The notes under the pieces: generated by a model
Database searches by the model: none
What the model saw: only the letters and a program-made list of their open reading frames with translations
What the model was told of the DNA's origin: nothing
Position numbers and translations under genes: made by a program
In this document: one piece after another, positions 12,261 to 25,324 of the stretch
Position numbering within the stretch: the first letter of the stretch is position 1
Layout of the letters: the number at the start of each line of letters is the position of its first letter
Source: Anisus vortex
Lineage: Eukaryota; Mollusca; Gastropoda; Planorbidae
NCBI GenBank assembly: GCA_949126835.1
Contig: OX421495.1
Coordinates: forward strand, 4,728,011-4,792,010
Direction of reading: 5' to 3'
Length of the DNA: 64,000 nt

Positions 12261-13172
12261 ATACAATGTATTATTGTTTGCTATTGAGAAGGCTACGTGT
12301 ATATGTGTTATAAATTTACAATTTTATTGCGAAAATATTTAGCTTTAAAAAATATTTATTATTTAAAGAAGGTTGTAGTAAGATCAAGCCAGTCAGACTT
12401 GATGTGGTATGAAAACACGAGTCCGTGAATTTGAAAGTCATGCAGAAAACGTTTACAACTATTTCACGTAAATTAATTTTATACTTATAATCAAATCTTC
12501 AAATAAATACCGTAATGCTGGATTTGTATAAAGAAATAATGATTAGTCAGCAATTTTAGTTATATTACATACAAAGCATAACGTGTTGGGTATCACTATT
12601 GAATCAAATTGGTAAACTTTATTTTTTAATTCAAGGGAAATAATTAGTCCGTTTTCTTTGCGCTTAAATTTTTAATTTGTTTTTAATTTTCCTTTATAAA
12701 AAAATAATTCACTTATGTTCTACAAGTTTGAAATGATCCAACTATAAAAAAAAAGTTGAAAATTATACAAATATTATTTGATTAAAGAGTTTATATGTAG
12801 ACTTTTAAACATTACATTAACTACCCAGTTTGTAAGATTACTACGCATGTATTCCACTATATAATAGTATAAAACTTTAAATTATCTCCTAAATAATAAA
12901 TAAAATCTCACTTTAGCTGAGAGATCAAAACATAATTAATGTATAGCATGAGCTAGAATCTAGCTCTAGTCCAATCTATGAATGTTTAAGTTTATACTTG
13001 TAAACAAATTTTAGAGGAACCGTTATTTCTTTGTTTGGTAAATATGTACATTTTAGTTTAGCTACTGAAATTTTTCCTTATTATGTAATAGACAGACGTT
13101 TTCCAAACTTCTTTCTTCGTGACACAGTTATTTTTAATGTTTCTACTTCATGACCTTAAACATGTAGTGCCG
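12261..13172. other. AT-rich region with a second copy of hAT-element interior
   Basis: Bases about 12540-12860 match 370-710 with scattered differences (shared blocks such as TCACTATTGAA and AACTACCCAG), so this is another copy of the interior of the element at 80-1051. Ends are not clear. No gene seen. Confidence 0.6.
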
Positions 13173-13297
13173 TTTTTAGCGCCTGTACAAGCTTGTAAAT
13201 AACATATTATAACTGATCAGAAAAGTGACACAATCTTTTAGCGCCTGTACAAGCTTGTAAATAACATATTATAACTGATCAGAAACGTGTCACAATT
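13173..13297. repeat. Tandem duplication, two copies of about 63 bp
   Basis: TTTTAGCGCCTGTACAAGC followed by TTGTAAATAACATATTATAA and CTGATCAGAAA occurs at 13173 and again at 13237, nearly identical. Confidence 0.9.
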
Positions 13298-13953
13298 TAT
13301 TATCATGAAGTCTTGCTCCGAGACCTAGGTCGCGACCTGATTGTGGGAAACTATATTATGTGTGTGGGGGGTGTGGGATGTGTGTGGGGTCAGTGCCCTC
13401 ACATAGGGGAGGGCAGAGGGGGCATATGCCCGGGGGCGATACTTCCAGGGGGCGGCAAATGTAGTCTAAATATAACAAATATAGCACTAAACAAGCAGTT
13501 ACAGTATGCAAGGGGGCGGCGCTGAAACCTTTGCCCTGGGGCGCCACATAAGCTTGTAAAGGCTCTGAGTGGGGTCTAGTGCTTAGAAACTCCCAGATCG
13601 GTGAAATATTTACAACTTAAAAAAAAAATAGGACTTCTTAAAAAGGAAATTCGGACGCAGTTAAAAGCTTAAAAAAATGGGAATAGTAATTTACATAAAT
13701 GTATGTTTAATATCGATTTAACAATGACTTTCCTTACAGAAAAAAAAACAGCCTACGTTTTCGAGTCGCCATTTAATGCTAAAACATTATTTATATTTAT
13801 ATATTTATATTTATATATATTATTTATATATATTATTTATATTGTTTCTTTTTTTTTTTTTTTTACTTTTAGTTACCTGATAAAATAGGAAACAGTTTTT
13901 TTTCGTTCCTTTTATTCAGATGAGAGAGACAGAAAGAGGGAGAGAAATAGAGA

Positions 13954-13991
<38 letters not shown>

Positions 13992-14676
13992 TAAAGAGGT
14001 GTGAAAGGGGCAGGCATATTGCCATTACGTAACGAGATGTAATTTAAATATAAATCAGGTAGTACTTATGCAATAAGCAAATTAGTCATGCATTTATTAA
14101 TCAGTAGTAAATAATTGAAAAAACCCAGTAGTCTTTACAGTACGAGTGAGAGATTCAAAATAATGATAGATTTATATTTTTCTATTATATTCTGCCCAAA
14201 TGAATTAAAACCGCAAATACAGTCTTATATATGAACAGACGGTTTGCTACAGATAATGAACCATACATTTTCAAACAGTATTAGTGGTTTGGTCATGGAG
14301 GAGAGTTTCTGGGGGTGTATAGTATATCTATTTTATAACAACAATTTGATAGGAAGAATCCAATTATTGGATTTTATTCTAAAAATTGTCTTGATAATTT
14401 ATCAAGAATCTTGAGATTTTGGCTTATTCCGGAGTCTCTCTATAGTTAAAATAAATATCACACACATGCAATTAGCCTACCGTATTAAAAAGTGTTTGAA
14501 CAACATGTCCTGAACCATTCGGGAAACCCATTCTATTTTAGAATGCCACTCCGAAAAAAAATCTTAACTTATAAATTAAAATTTGATGAACAACCACTGG
14601 TATATCTGTTTTCATCTCTATGTCTGATTGTTATTATATTATTGAATTTAAAAAGTACCCTTCAAACCAAACCGAT

Positions 14677-14822
14677 CATAGGGCTGGTGAAGCAGCGTTC
14701 ACCGGTTTCTGTGGCCACGCCAAACTAGGCGATGTGTGGCCAGCACAATGACCACCCGCCTTTACTTTACCCCAACTAATGTCAGGTACCCTTCAGAGCT
14801 GGGTAGACACATGGACAGCATT
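14677..14822 (-). repeat. SINE fragment (tRNA-derived family of this window)
   Basis: Shares the family's 3' half: CACAATG, ACTTTACCCCAACTAA, GTCAGGTACCC, and the GGTGAAGCAGCGTTCACC block, read on the complement. The tRNA-like head is missing. Confidence 0.8.
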
Positions 14823-16054
14823 ATTGAATTAATGTTCATGTATTTCCAAGTTCGATATTCATATTCTTTAAATACATTTTACTACTTTGCTTTTCTTTTG
14901 TTAAGGTTATACATTTTGCAAATTTGATAATGGTTTTACACTTTTATTATTTGTGAATATTCATAACTTGGATATCAACTTTGATTGTAACAATATAATA
15001 TGCCAATTTAAATTTAGTGAATTTGATCATGCTTTTACACTTGTTATTATTGCGAATATTCATAACTATCAACTTTGTAACAATATTCAACTAGAACCAC
15101 TAAGGAACTTTGTATTTATAAATTAAAGTATATTCACAATAAGTTTATTAGCTGAGCAAACGAAATAAATCCCTTGCCGAAAGAAGAAATAAATACCTGC
15201 ATAAAAATAACTCTTTTCCAATTGATTGTTTTAAACCTGCATTCCACAATAGAATCCAAACTAACACGGGAAACTTGTCCCCATCACTTGATTACAATCG
15301 AAGCACTGGTTAAAAAACAACGGGAAAACTTGGAATAGCGGGAATGTTGAGGGAGAGGGGGTGGTGTAGCACGCAGATACGCGGGGAGGGGGGGGGGAAG
15401 TGGCGGGTGTGGCGGGTGTGGCGGGAGAGGCAAAAGCGGTGATCAATTAAAGCGTTCAACCAGTCGGCGAAACACGACGGGCCAGCCTGGCAAACCGATG
15501 CTGTTTAGTACTTGTCCTCGCCGCGGCTCAGCGCTCGTAATGCCAGATTTTTGTTGTGCCTCCATACGACGCCAGAACCTTGACTTTAAGAAGCCTCCCT
15601 GGCAAGAATTCCTAAGACTAGATCTACTTACATTAATGATAGTAGGAGTTTTTTTTTTTCAGTAGACACTAAAAGAAATTTAATGGTTTGTGTTACGACA
15701 AGGGGGCGGGCCCGTAACAAAAGTGCATCAGAGTATATTGGTACATTATTTCTGTAAATCGTATTATATTTACAATAGTAGTATGGGACCGGTCGTTTAA
15801 TGACGTCACGCAATTTTGATATAAATTTGTATTTATCACATCAAAGGTCGTCACAAGAAGTTAGAGAAGTATGATTTCAAAGCTTTTCAACCCCTCCCTC
15901 CCACCCAACACAAAAAGCACACCATATTTCCAATTTAAAAATAGTAGAATATGGTTAAGTTCACTTTTATTGTCTTTGTGAAATAAGTATTACAATAATG
16001 TAGTTTGTGATGGAGTGAATTACTAATTTGCACGAAATGAATGAGTCCGCTAAT

Positions 16055-16375
16055 CCATCACTTATTAATCTCCATAATCCTGCATTTAATCCCCACATTT
16101 AAGTCATGTAGGTTGAGAAATAAGCCGCGCATGACAACACTATCAATGGTCACTCCGAGTTTATTTAGATTAACGACAATAAAGAGTTCGGACACGGGCG
16201 ATAATCTACTCGTCCCCGTGAGGGTGAGGTACCACGTTGACAGACTGCAAAGTGCTGTGGCGATAGAAAGAGAGAATGTAATAAGGACGATGTATCCCAT
16301 GCCATAAAAAACACACTTTTAAGTGTAGGACTATAACGCACCAAGATCAAGCACTTCTTTGTACCTGAGGAGAAA
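16055..16375 (-). pseudogene. Possible degraded gastropod-type GPCR fragment
   Basis: Two overlapping minus-strand frames together resemble the TM3-end to TM5 part of expanded gastropod chemosensory-like receptors: a KCLILVRYSPTLKSVF segment where ERCLC...PLKVK is expected, followed in another frame by a hydrophobic segment (GYIVLITFSLSIATALCSLS) where TM4 is expected. The full domain is absent, a frameshift is required, and the opposite strand is also open, so this may be chance. Confidence 0.25.
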
Positions 16376-17094
16376 GCCGACCCGGAGAGATAACCCATCA
16401 GTTTCTTAAAGACGCAGCAGAACTCTCTTATGTCTTATCACAGGTATAAAACTTCTGGAAAGACAAATTTGGATGATTCGGCCCGTACCATTCAAGGCAA
16501 GCCCTATCCCATCTACCTGTAACCCAGGCCATCAGGACGTCAAGACCTGAATTGTTGTCTCTACTGATTGACAAAACCTACATAGATTAGACTAGTCCTC
16601 TATAAATAGCTAGACGGATTCATTTTTCACACACTTAGGCTATATGACTTCTTTCACTTTTTCACAGGACTTCTTTTCACTATTGGCCATGGATTTAGGC
16701 TAGTCGTGATTTGGATTAACATGCATCTGTTCTGGATATCTTACTGTAACGATTTCCCATTTCATACACTGTATGCGGATGGACGTTTGTTTTGGTTTGA
16801 TAGAACAGTGATAATCGTGTAAACCACTTAAACGTCCCTAAGTTCTTATTGATGAATGTTTGGTATGCACACAGAAAGCCTGAAGTGAAATAATTTTTAA
16901 TTGTTGTCGCCTGTAGGACTTTATGTATGCCAATAAACGTATTCATTGATTACCTCTCAACGAGATAGTTGACTGCTTCATTGCTCTGTGTGTGTACACC
17001 CTGGCAAAGTTCGGGCAACTGTTTGTATCTATTTAAATAGAAATATCGTGCCAAGCCACAGTCGACCACCAAGATGAACTTTCAAGCCATCCTA

Positions 17095-17290
17095 TTCCTA
17101 TGCAGTCGACAGTGAGCTCGACTCACAAGCTCGGCATCAGGGGTTCGACCCACGGTGCACAGACAGAAATAAAAAAAAGTCCACCGCCGACTTGTAGAGG
17201 AGATGGGCTCCGCCAAGTCTACCAAGCCCACTGAAAAGACTAATGGACACTCAGTGCCCACTAGCTGCTCCCAACGACCGTTAAGGTTAA
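17095..17290 (+). repeat. tRNA-like repeat head (possible second SINE type)
   Basis: GGGGTTCGACCC near 17138 resembles a pol III B box, preceded by GAGCTCGACTCACAAGCTCGG. No good cloverleaf can be folded. The sequence after it is CG-richer than the surroundings. Weak call. Confidence 0.3.
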
Positions 17291-18957
17291 GTGACTAAAA
17301 CAAACGGAAAAAAAAAAATCCCAGATAGTTAAGTCGGTGAATGGCGGACATGGAGTATCCCGAAGGAGATATCCACGTTTCATACTACGAGTGGACGCAC
17401 TTGGAGATGTGAACCTTACTGGCCACACTATCCCCCCAATGAGAAAATATAGCTTTAGATGATATAGTATATAGTAACGGTAACTTATAACAAAGCATAG
17501 GTTCACATTAATTCAATCTAAATATGCTCTGAACCAATCCACTTAAGTTAGTGCCAGCGATATACAGATTCCCAATTTAATCAGAATCTGGGCTGAACAT
17601 TAGAGCGCCTCGTCCTCGCCACACCGCCCCCACCCCACATTTCCCCCAATACAGTCCCCTCAATCCTCACAGTTGTCTCTTTTATAGTTTTGGTGGTGGT
17701 GGGACGGGAGGGGGGTGAAAGTAATCCACACGTCACGGCATCATTTGATTGGAAGCGCATGACGGCACGACAGTAAATTATTCATCTGACCTAGGTCACT
17801 TCATATCCCGCCTTTCCCTTCCCCAAACAGTCATTACTCTTAGTGGGCCAGTACAGAGCCTGTTGAAATTCACTCTGTAAATCAATTTTTTTTATATAAC
17901 ATATTTTACTGTTGTCTCTTAAGGCCGCAACGATCCATTAATCCCCCACTCCCAACCTTATTCCCTTCCGGTTCAGCGTTACGTAAAGGTAGGCAGTACG
18001 TTTCGAAACTGACTGGATTGTCTTGACTGACCTAAGCTTATATTTAAAGTACAGTTTACACATGTTCTACCGCGACCTTTAATAAAAAAAGGTATAGATC
18101 TATAATTATGTATATAATTATTATCTATAAGCTTACTCATTCAGAGTCTTTGGGGCGAAAATGTTTGTTTTTAAAACATTGACTTCTTTTACGTCAATAT
18201 TTTATTTTTGCACTACGTTACAGCCATGTTGGATCTATTGAGATTTCAGTTAAAGACTGCATTTGTCACCCGGGGGGGGGGGGGGATTGTCTCATGGTAG
18301 GGTAACAGAAGGAAAAAATAACAAGGGGGGGGGATGTTAAACTGATCTGCCGATGTTATCACATTTTTGTTTTCATTTTACTTCATTGATATTTAAGTTC
18401 TCATTCAGCACTTATGCCCACTAAAGGGGCTTTTAAAAACAAATTATTACTCTATATGTTTGACTTAAAGGGTTGGACTATTCAAATGGTGGATGCTAGC
18501 GGCTCTAAATATAGAATACATAGCCACGTTTTTCTGTCTCTTTCTCTCTCTCAATACGCCCTCATCCGAGCTATGTTATCTCAATCAGAACAAATCTGCT
18601 GCGGTTTCGGTTCATACTCTAGAAGCAACCAGACGGAACAATGGCTGAACAGAAGCCGGTCAATACCTGGTCGATAATTATGCATGAGCCTGTGCGGTAG
18701 TTCCATCTCACTGAGTCTCACACTGGCGTTAACAACACAACAAACAAACAAAAAAACTAAACAGAAATATAAACACAAATACACACAGGCCCACTTCATG
18801 TCGATTTCAGTACAAATTTATTACACTGGAATGTTTAGTACAAGACAATAAATAAATGTGTCTATTAACCCTTACAGTCCCGGGCGCGTATAGAGCGGAA
18901 TTGAAGGCAGCAAAGACAGAAGTAGGTCGGTACGGGAAAGGTTAAGACTCTTGAAAC

Positions 18958-19506
18958 CAAAGACAATAATAAGATGGACCGCTAAGATGGACCGCTAAGA
19001 TGGACCGCTAAGATGGACCGCTAAGATGGACCGCTAAGATGGACCGCTAAGATGGACCGCTAAGATGGACCGCTAAGATGGACCGCTAAGATGGACCGCT
19101 AAGATGGACCGCTAAGATGGACCGCTAAGATGGACCACTAAGATGAACCGCTAAGATGGACCGCTAAGATGGACCGCTAAGATGGACCGCTAAGATGAAT
19201 CGCTAAGATGGACCGCTAAGATGGACCGCTAAGATGGACCGATTGCCTTGATATTTGTGCTATTTGATAACTTGAAACACTCTGTTTCGGAATTTTCGAT
19301 CGCATCCTGTCCTGCAGACTTCCGGTTTAGTAATTCGCTATGACATTATCAATGGAAAATTAAGATTAAAATAGAAAGTTGTTCACAGCGGAAGTCTTTA
19401 GGCAAGTTTAGGAGTCATTTAGGACAGCGTTATTGGTTGCGCACGGAAACGAACAACACTTAAGCTCTAAAAATAGATCAAGCTGTCCATCTTATTAAAG
19501 TCTTTG
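18958..19506. mobile_element. MITE copy 1, left inverted repeat expanded into a 13-bp minisatellite
   Basis: The left end CAAAGACAATAATAAGATGG and the right end complement CAAAGACTTTAATAAGATGG are inverted repeats. The interior 19240-19500 matches copy 3 at 25973-26248 (blocks TTTCGGAATTT, GACAGCGTTATTGG, CTCTAAAAATAGA). Between the left TIR and the interior lies the 13-bp array. Confidence 0.85.
18970..19241. repeat. 13-bp minisatellite derived from a MITE terminal repeat
   Basis: About 21 units of AAGATGGACCGCT. The unit equals the AAGATGGACCGC found once in the termini of the two sister copies plus one base, so the array grew inside the TIR. A few units carry single changes (GGACCACT, GAACCGCT, GAATCGCT). 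Confidence 0.95.
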
Positions 19507-20149
19507 TTAGAACAAACAAAACTAATTTCTGACATGGGACTAGTCAGGACAAAACATCAACTAAATGTAGGCCTGCTGTCTAGGAAAACTCTTACATGAA
19601 AATGTTAAGGCCAAAACTTTCATGGAATGTGTTTGACTTCAATGAGGTGGTGCAGTGGACTCGAAAATTTGTAAAGAAACAGACAATAGATTGTCTTCTT
19701 CTTTTTAAAACGAATGCCAAGTGAAGTATATGAACTAGTATAATCACTAGAGTAACTTACCAGTATAGAGTATAGAGATACGGAGAGACAATGCACGCTA
19801 CTGTTATTCGTTTTTATGAATTTACGCATTTTGTTTTTCAATAAACAAGGAAACGTTACTCTTGACTCATTTATTTTGTAAACAAATAAAAATTTAACGT
19901 CACGCAACTAACACTTGAGTATTAATTATCGCCGGTTCACTTTTGATGTTAAAAACGGATTCCTCATAACTAATATTGTATCCTTTGTATAATTCTAAAA
20001 GACTAAAACTGGCCGTCGAGGTTGAAATCAATAAAAATTGTCAAACACCAGCAAAAGCATGCTTTTTTTGTTTATTAGTTTAAAAATAGAACAGGAAGTT
20101 CACAAACATTCGGGTTCAAAAGTTCACGCCTCATTAAGACTTGTCAATT

Positions 20150-20430
20150 GACTATAATAAGATGGACCGCCTGCTCTATTTTTAGAGCTTATGTTCTTTT
20201 TCCGTGTGCACACAACACTGATCTATAAATGTTTCCGATCTGTACAACTTTCGATTTTAATTTTTCATTGAGAAAATCATTGCGATTAAATAAAACGGAA
20301 GACGTAAATCAATAACTTTATTTCCCGTATAGCAATTACTTTATTTAGAATCGGGAATTCCGAAAATCAGTGTTTCAAGTCATCATATAGCAGAAATACT
20401 AAATCAAGCGGTCCATGTATATTATAGTCT
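20150..20430. mobile_element. MITE copy 2 (opposite interior orientation)
   Basis: The ends are GACTATAATAAGATGGACC and, at the right, GGTCCATGTATATTATAGTC. The interior is the reverse complement of copies 1 and 3. About 280 bp, single unexpanded TIR. Confidence 0.85.
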
Positions 20431-20949
20431 ATGGTATATTGACTGGTAGTGATAGTGGTTACAGTATACTTTCAGCTAAAAATTCAAATTTACATTAATA
20501 CGAGTTTAACAACGTTGAATGATGCTTTCCTAACTAAATCCTATGTATATAGTTTCTATCAATCATCAAAGTTATAGCGAATCAACAAACACATCATAGA
20601 TACGTTTTCTAACAGTTAAATCTCGGTTTTCAGATTTTTTTTTTTTTTTTTGTAAAACCCAAAATGTTTTAACTTACAGTCAACTAATGATAAAATCTCA
20701 TACTTAATCTTGAAATTTATATATGTCAGTTTTTCTCACTTCTAATTTATTTACCCACAAGCTAAATTCCCTGGCGTTGCCCGGGGGGGGGGGGGGGGAT
20801 AAAACAGGCCTGTATAAGCTACTGATGAAATATTTATAAACTATAATAAACTAATAATTAAATATTTTTTTTTACTGAAGGAATTTAGGAAAGTGGATTC
20901 TAATTTATTTTTAAAGTAAAATTGGATCTAATTGAAATACATTTTTTTC

Positions 20950-21030
20950 GAAAAAAAAAAAGGTATAGTCTAATTGGAGAATCGAACCCTGGTCGACCGC
21001 ATGGCAGTCCGATAAGTAATCCCCACAGCT
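20950..21030 (-). repeat. tRNA-like sequence, probably SINE head or pseudo-tRNA
   Basis: On the minus strand GGGTTCGATTCTC fits a B box and TAGCTGTGGGGATTA loosely fits an A box, about 40 bases apart. The acceptor arms do not pair, so it is not a functional tRNA gene. Confidence 0.35.
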
Positions 21031-22129
21031 AGCGAGAACACATGTGCTAAGTCCAATTGCAATGGTGAAATATGAGGCAATAAGATCACGTGTCTTTAAA
21101 AAAAAACAATTTGATTGGTTAGACACTCACACAAAGCTTTTTATATAGGCCTATATATAGATTAGACTACATGGAAAATTAATTTGGATCGATCAACTTC
21201 ATTACACTTATCTTATCTGTTCAAATCACAAAATAATTTCCATAATGTTTTTGTATAAACAAATGAATTATTGACTTTCAACATATACAGTTTATAAATG
21301 TACATGTGACTTTAATATAAACAGTCTTTAAACAGATCACAAAGAAATTGGTTTTCATGGGGAGATAACCTAAAAAGTCTGACCTTCCAGCGTGATAGCT
21401 ATCCCAGAATTACTGGAGGGAAATCGTTTCCAGGAGATCTCCATAAATCTAAACTCCATTTCTCAAAATCTACCGTTTCTCGAATTTCCTGACCGGCCAT
21501 TTTTCTTTTTTTTTTTTTGCCCCCAGTTCTTGTCTCTTGTTTTCTTGGACCATTCCATTTCCAGAGAACCAGGTCTTTCAAGATCTCTTCCCATCCCCTT
21601 CCCCACCATTTATCAGCCCTTCCCAACAACAACATCAACCAAAGAAGAAAAAAATTCTTTCAGGGGACGTTACTCTAGCCGTGGTGACTTGTCTTCTGCT
21701 AGAAGACCGGAATAGGTTGAATGGAAACTGATTGAATGGTGTGAGGTTAGTCTAAATTGTAAAAACAACAATTTGGTTTAAGGCGTTTAGAACTTTTTTG
21801 TGTGGTGTAAAATAGACTTTAGTTCGATTTTCAAACCCCAAAAAAAGGAAAAAATTGTTTAGAATAGTCAATATAACATTTTAATTTCAAGGCTCAATTT
21901 CATCTGTGATAGAAAGTCTAAGAAAGAATGCGAAACATTCAATGGGTGATAAGCTAACGATTTACTTTAAATTCCAGTGTTGCTAACCGCGGATTTAACT
22001 AGCTGGATCTAGTTTGGGCTTGTTTTCAGCATTATTCAATTCTTTTAATATTCGGTTCAACATCAAAATTTAAACTTGGTTCATGGACAGAATACGTGTG
22101 AATCAGTTGTGTAACATAGTGAATTATCT

Positions 22130-22360
22130 GGTAGACGAACTGTTGCGGTAGACGAAATTTTAGCGGTAGACGAAATGTCTGGGAGACAAAATATCGCGCT
22201 ACCGCTAGAAGAAATGTCGATAGACGAATTGTAGCATAAGTCGAAGTGTCGGTAGACGAAGGGTCGCTAGACGAGTTGTCGTGGTGGTAGGCTTAATGTC
22301 TGTAGGCCTATACCTACTTTCTGTAGACAAAGTTTCGCAGACGAAAAGTTCTTAGATCAG
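22130..22360. repeat. Degenerate short tandem repeat, unit about 15 bp
   Basis: Repeated TAGACGAAATGTC / TAGACGAATTGT / TAGACGAAGGGTCG words with variable spacing, about a dozen copies. Old, diverged array. Confidence 0.7.
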
Positions 22361-22844
22361 TTGTCGTGTTATCATGTGGATCTAGGAATGGATATGCTAA
22401 CATTATTATTTATTCTATATACAATTCGCGTGCTTAACGCCCATATTGTACGGTCCGGATAATAAAGATAATAAAAATAAAATAAAAAAGATATGCAAAA
22501 GATAGCCAATAGATATAAATAATGTGTGGCCCTAGAATTTCAATATTGTTCAAATGTTATGCAGAAGTAGAAACCAAGAAGCGATATTGTGTCATTGTAT
22601 CACCATGACTCTTTGTCTTTCTTTTTTTTTTTACTGGTGTAGTTGCTAAAAATCATTGCATTAGCTCCCCTGCGTGTAGAATAAATGAATTAAGTCCCCT
22701 GCATAATACCTTCGTTTGCATTCTTCGGGTTTACACGGTCAGTAGCGAGAAGAAGTTTTAAGACAGATTAACAGGATTAAGATAGAGGATAGATCATTAG
22801 GTCTAGGAAACTACTACGTATCTAGGGTTATTTATGGGAAATGC

Positions 22845-22930
22845 GAAAACTAGACTCAAACTACGGAAGAGCGTTGGACGAAATATTATTATTATTTTTA
22901 GAGGGAACGTATGCAACAGAAAAAAAAGAT
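22845..22930 (+). repeat. 3' tail fragment of the 10.7-kb LINE family
   Basis: ACTAGACTCAAACTACGGA, GAGCGTTGGACG and TAGAGGGAACGTATG correspond in order to the tail at 12170-12240 (ACTAGACTCGGACCACGGA, GAGCGTAGGACG, TAGAAGGAGCGTCTG). Confidence 0.75.
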
Positions 22931-24319
22931 ATATATTATAGACTTAATAATGATATTGTTATATTATGTGCATAGCATGTTGAAATAGTTTTTTTTTTAA
23001 ATAGGAAATAGGCTATTGTATTTAGAATTGTATTTATAATTCATTTAGAGTTATTTATTCTGGCTTAGATATCATTTGTGTTCTCGTTGTCTCTACATAT
23101 TTCTAGTAAGACTTACGTATGGACAAGTCTTAAATATCTTTAGTTGCGTAGACTCGGCCAAATACGACCATATTTGTTCACTGATTCTGCAAAGACACTA
23201 ATAATTCTAAAGGTGAATCTTAAAATAGTGAGTCTTTAAAAAGTTATTTTTGAAAGTGTCATAGCAGTCGGTTTGTCTGAGCTTGAGGAGGGTTGTGACA
23301 ATGTTATAAAACTAATAAAAGAACATCACTTTATTTAATTCTCTATTTTAGATTATGAAACTCGTCCTCCTTTCACCTGTTGGTTCCTTGATGAACATTG
23401 GGACTCTGTTCACACAGGCCGCCCTCCATGGTCACCTGATAGTGATAGCCTCTTTATTTCTGGTGGATGTAGAACAGGATCTTCGGGTTTGATTCAACAA
23501 AAGCATAGCCTCTTTTAAATTTATGGGCAGGAACTGTGCAACTAGCCCAATGGATTAATTTGGTCCCACGGGATACTTTTTTACTTCCTTTATTTTAAAT
23601 TGTATTTTCTGTCTGTCTGTCTGGATGGTTGGTTGCAATCAGCGTGCAAGAATTGGCTTCGATTTTTCGACCACTTCCCGTGGTCCAATCGAGCTGAAAT
23701 TTGGACAGCATACTTGTGGCGACTAACAATACATTCTATCAAATTTTCAGTTAAAACAACTTAATAATACTACACTTATGACATAAGAAAAATTTTGGTT
23801 TCACTTTAAAAATGCCTGTGCAACTTTTTATAGCTTTTCGGCGCAAAGCTAGAAAAAAAATGTATGCACTAAGATTATTCTTAGAACAATTCATACGGAG
23901 TAAGGAGATATTTTTGAGATTTGCGACACATATATTTTTCTGTACGTTTCATTTGCAGTAGTCAATCAATTATTTAATTACATGATGGTAAACTTAGTTT
24001 GCAAATAAAGGAAGTATAATAAAAACTTGGTTTTTATGGTTTTCTTGTTTAAAACTCTGCTCAAACATAAAGCCATTGAGTCTATTGTCAGGCCTACGGC
24101 GTCTCTAACTCTAATTAATGAGTTTAGTTAATTTGTTTTGTATTTAAATTTCGCTGTCTAAAGCCCTAATCCATGGCCATATGTAACACTCCACCCAGTA
24201 TCCATTGGCTTCTGTAGATGAGTGTCTCAAGAGACATAATATGCTGACTAGATCATTAGCGAGCACAATATACACACCGATCTTATATTAAGTTATATGT
24301 CTCTTTAAAATACCGGAAG

Positions 24320-24770
24320 AGCATTTTGACTCTTCAGTCAAGGGCGTAACGTGTGAAGGGGTGAATCAAGGGAGGGCACACCAAGATCGTGTCCGAGACT
24401 AGTCAGCCCGAGACATCCCGATAGGGCGGATTTCACCCAGATCATCAATGTGGTGGCTCACTCGTATTCCTGTACTGTCACCAAGTAGCACGTGTTCAAG
24501 ACTATACTAGAGGCCTGTACATTCAGGCACCACGGCTTGGCTGTTACGCACATTTCTTCCTCCCCACCGAGTCTCGGAAAGGCTCTTACCAGTGCAATGA
24601 AATCGCGTTAGTGCAACAGGGGCCCACCCGTGTACTCTAAATGGGGCGTATCGGTGGTTTACACACTTACCAGCTTTGAAGCTCATGGGTACAGAAGGGA
24701 AATAACATACATATAAACCAGACTGGTACTCTTTTGCACACATTGACGATCTACAACTACAAGTCTTATT
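24320..24770. repeat. GC-rich dispersed repeat, copy A
   Basis: Matches 34465-34910 in order: GTAACG near the start, TGTACTGTCACC / TGCACTGTCACC, CATTCAGGCACC / CATCCAGGCACC, TTCCTCCCC, and GTATCGGTGGTTTACACACT / GTATCGGCGGTTTACACACT. Clearly higher GC than the surroundings. Class unknown. Confidence 0.75.
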
Positions 24771-24987
24771 GCAAGGCCCATCTGCTTTCCACGCTAGATG
24801 TCTGGTAAAACGCTGGGTAAACCTCTGAATGCCATCAGGACCCGGAAAAAGAGGAGAGGGGTGGTGATTCTGGCCTTATCGCATTGGAAACCATTAGTTT
24901 CATAAACTTTTACATACCTGCTTGAACTTGGAAAAAAAAATCAGTTTTTCCCGAACTTTCCCCAACTTTTAAGAACCCTGACGAGTT

Positions 24988-25066
24988 AAGGAAGCACAGG
25001 TTCACCGAAACTAAGGACGCACAGGTTCACCAAAACTAAGGACGCACAGGTTCACCAAAACTAAGG
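24988..25066. repeat. 27-bp tandem repeat, three copies
   Basis: GCACAGGTTCACCAAAACTA with AGGAC spacer occurs three times, with only one or two mismatches. Confidence 0.9.
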
Positions 25067-25324
25067 CAACACACACACACCAAGTTGACTCAAAAAGAGA
25101 CACACCAAAAACACCATACAGCTCCTGCCGTTATATCAAGATTTATTTACACACCGATAATGCGCTCACAATACAACAATATGTCAAAGGTCATGGAAAA
25201 CACCAGACAACAGAGAACATAACAATAGGTTGCCAGGGTGCACAGCTGGTGGACCCTCTAGTGGTGTTCTAGCCCGGAGGTGGGCTACTTCTGAGATTCT
25301 TTCTATATTATTAACAGTGTTGTA

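Larger units (their letters stand above)
13300..18957. other. Repeat-rich intergenic region without a supported gene
   Basis: Holds a GC-rich block at 13360-13560 with opposed GGGGGCGGC-type ends that may be a MITE, AT/TA tracts at 13790-13860, a GT/GA microsatellite at 13930-13992, a SINE fragment at 14677-14822, G-rich tandem GGCGGGTGT units near 15395-15430, a possible GPCR relic at 16055-16375, a tRNA-like repeat near 17095-17290, and G homopolymers near 18270. Confidence 0.5.
20431..24319. other. Intergenic region with simple repeats, no gene supported
   Basis: Includes T and G homopolymers (20637-20652, 20781-20796), a tRNA-like sequence on the minus strand at 20950-21030, degenerate 15-bp GTAGACGAAATGTCG-type repeats at 22130-22360, a LINE tail fragment at 22845-22930, a SINE 3' fragment near 23525-23578 and a CTGT microsatellite near 23610 within a longer unclassified repeat (23570-24010). 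Confidence 0.5.

Noticed and set aside
15261..15446. Frame rich in TPATPATS on the minus strand
   Set aside because: Translation of short G-rich tandem units (GGCGGGTGT); no further evidence.
20950..21030. Functional tRNA gene on the minus strand
   Set aside because: B-box-like sequence is present, but the acceptor and T stems do not pair.
21392..21731. Overlapping proline/phenylalanine-rich frames on both strands
   Set aside because: Low-complexity composition and mutual overlap; no motif or splice support.
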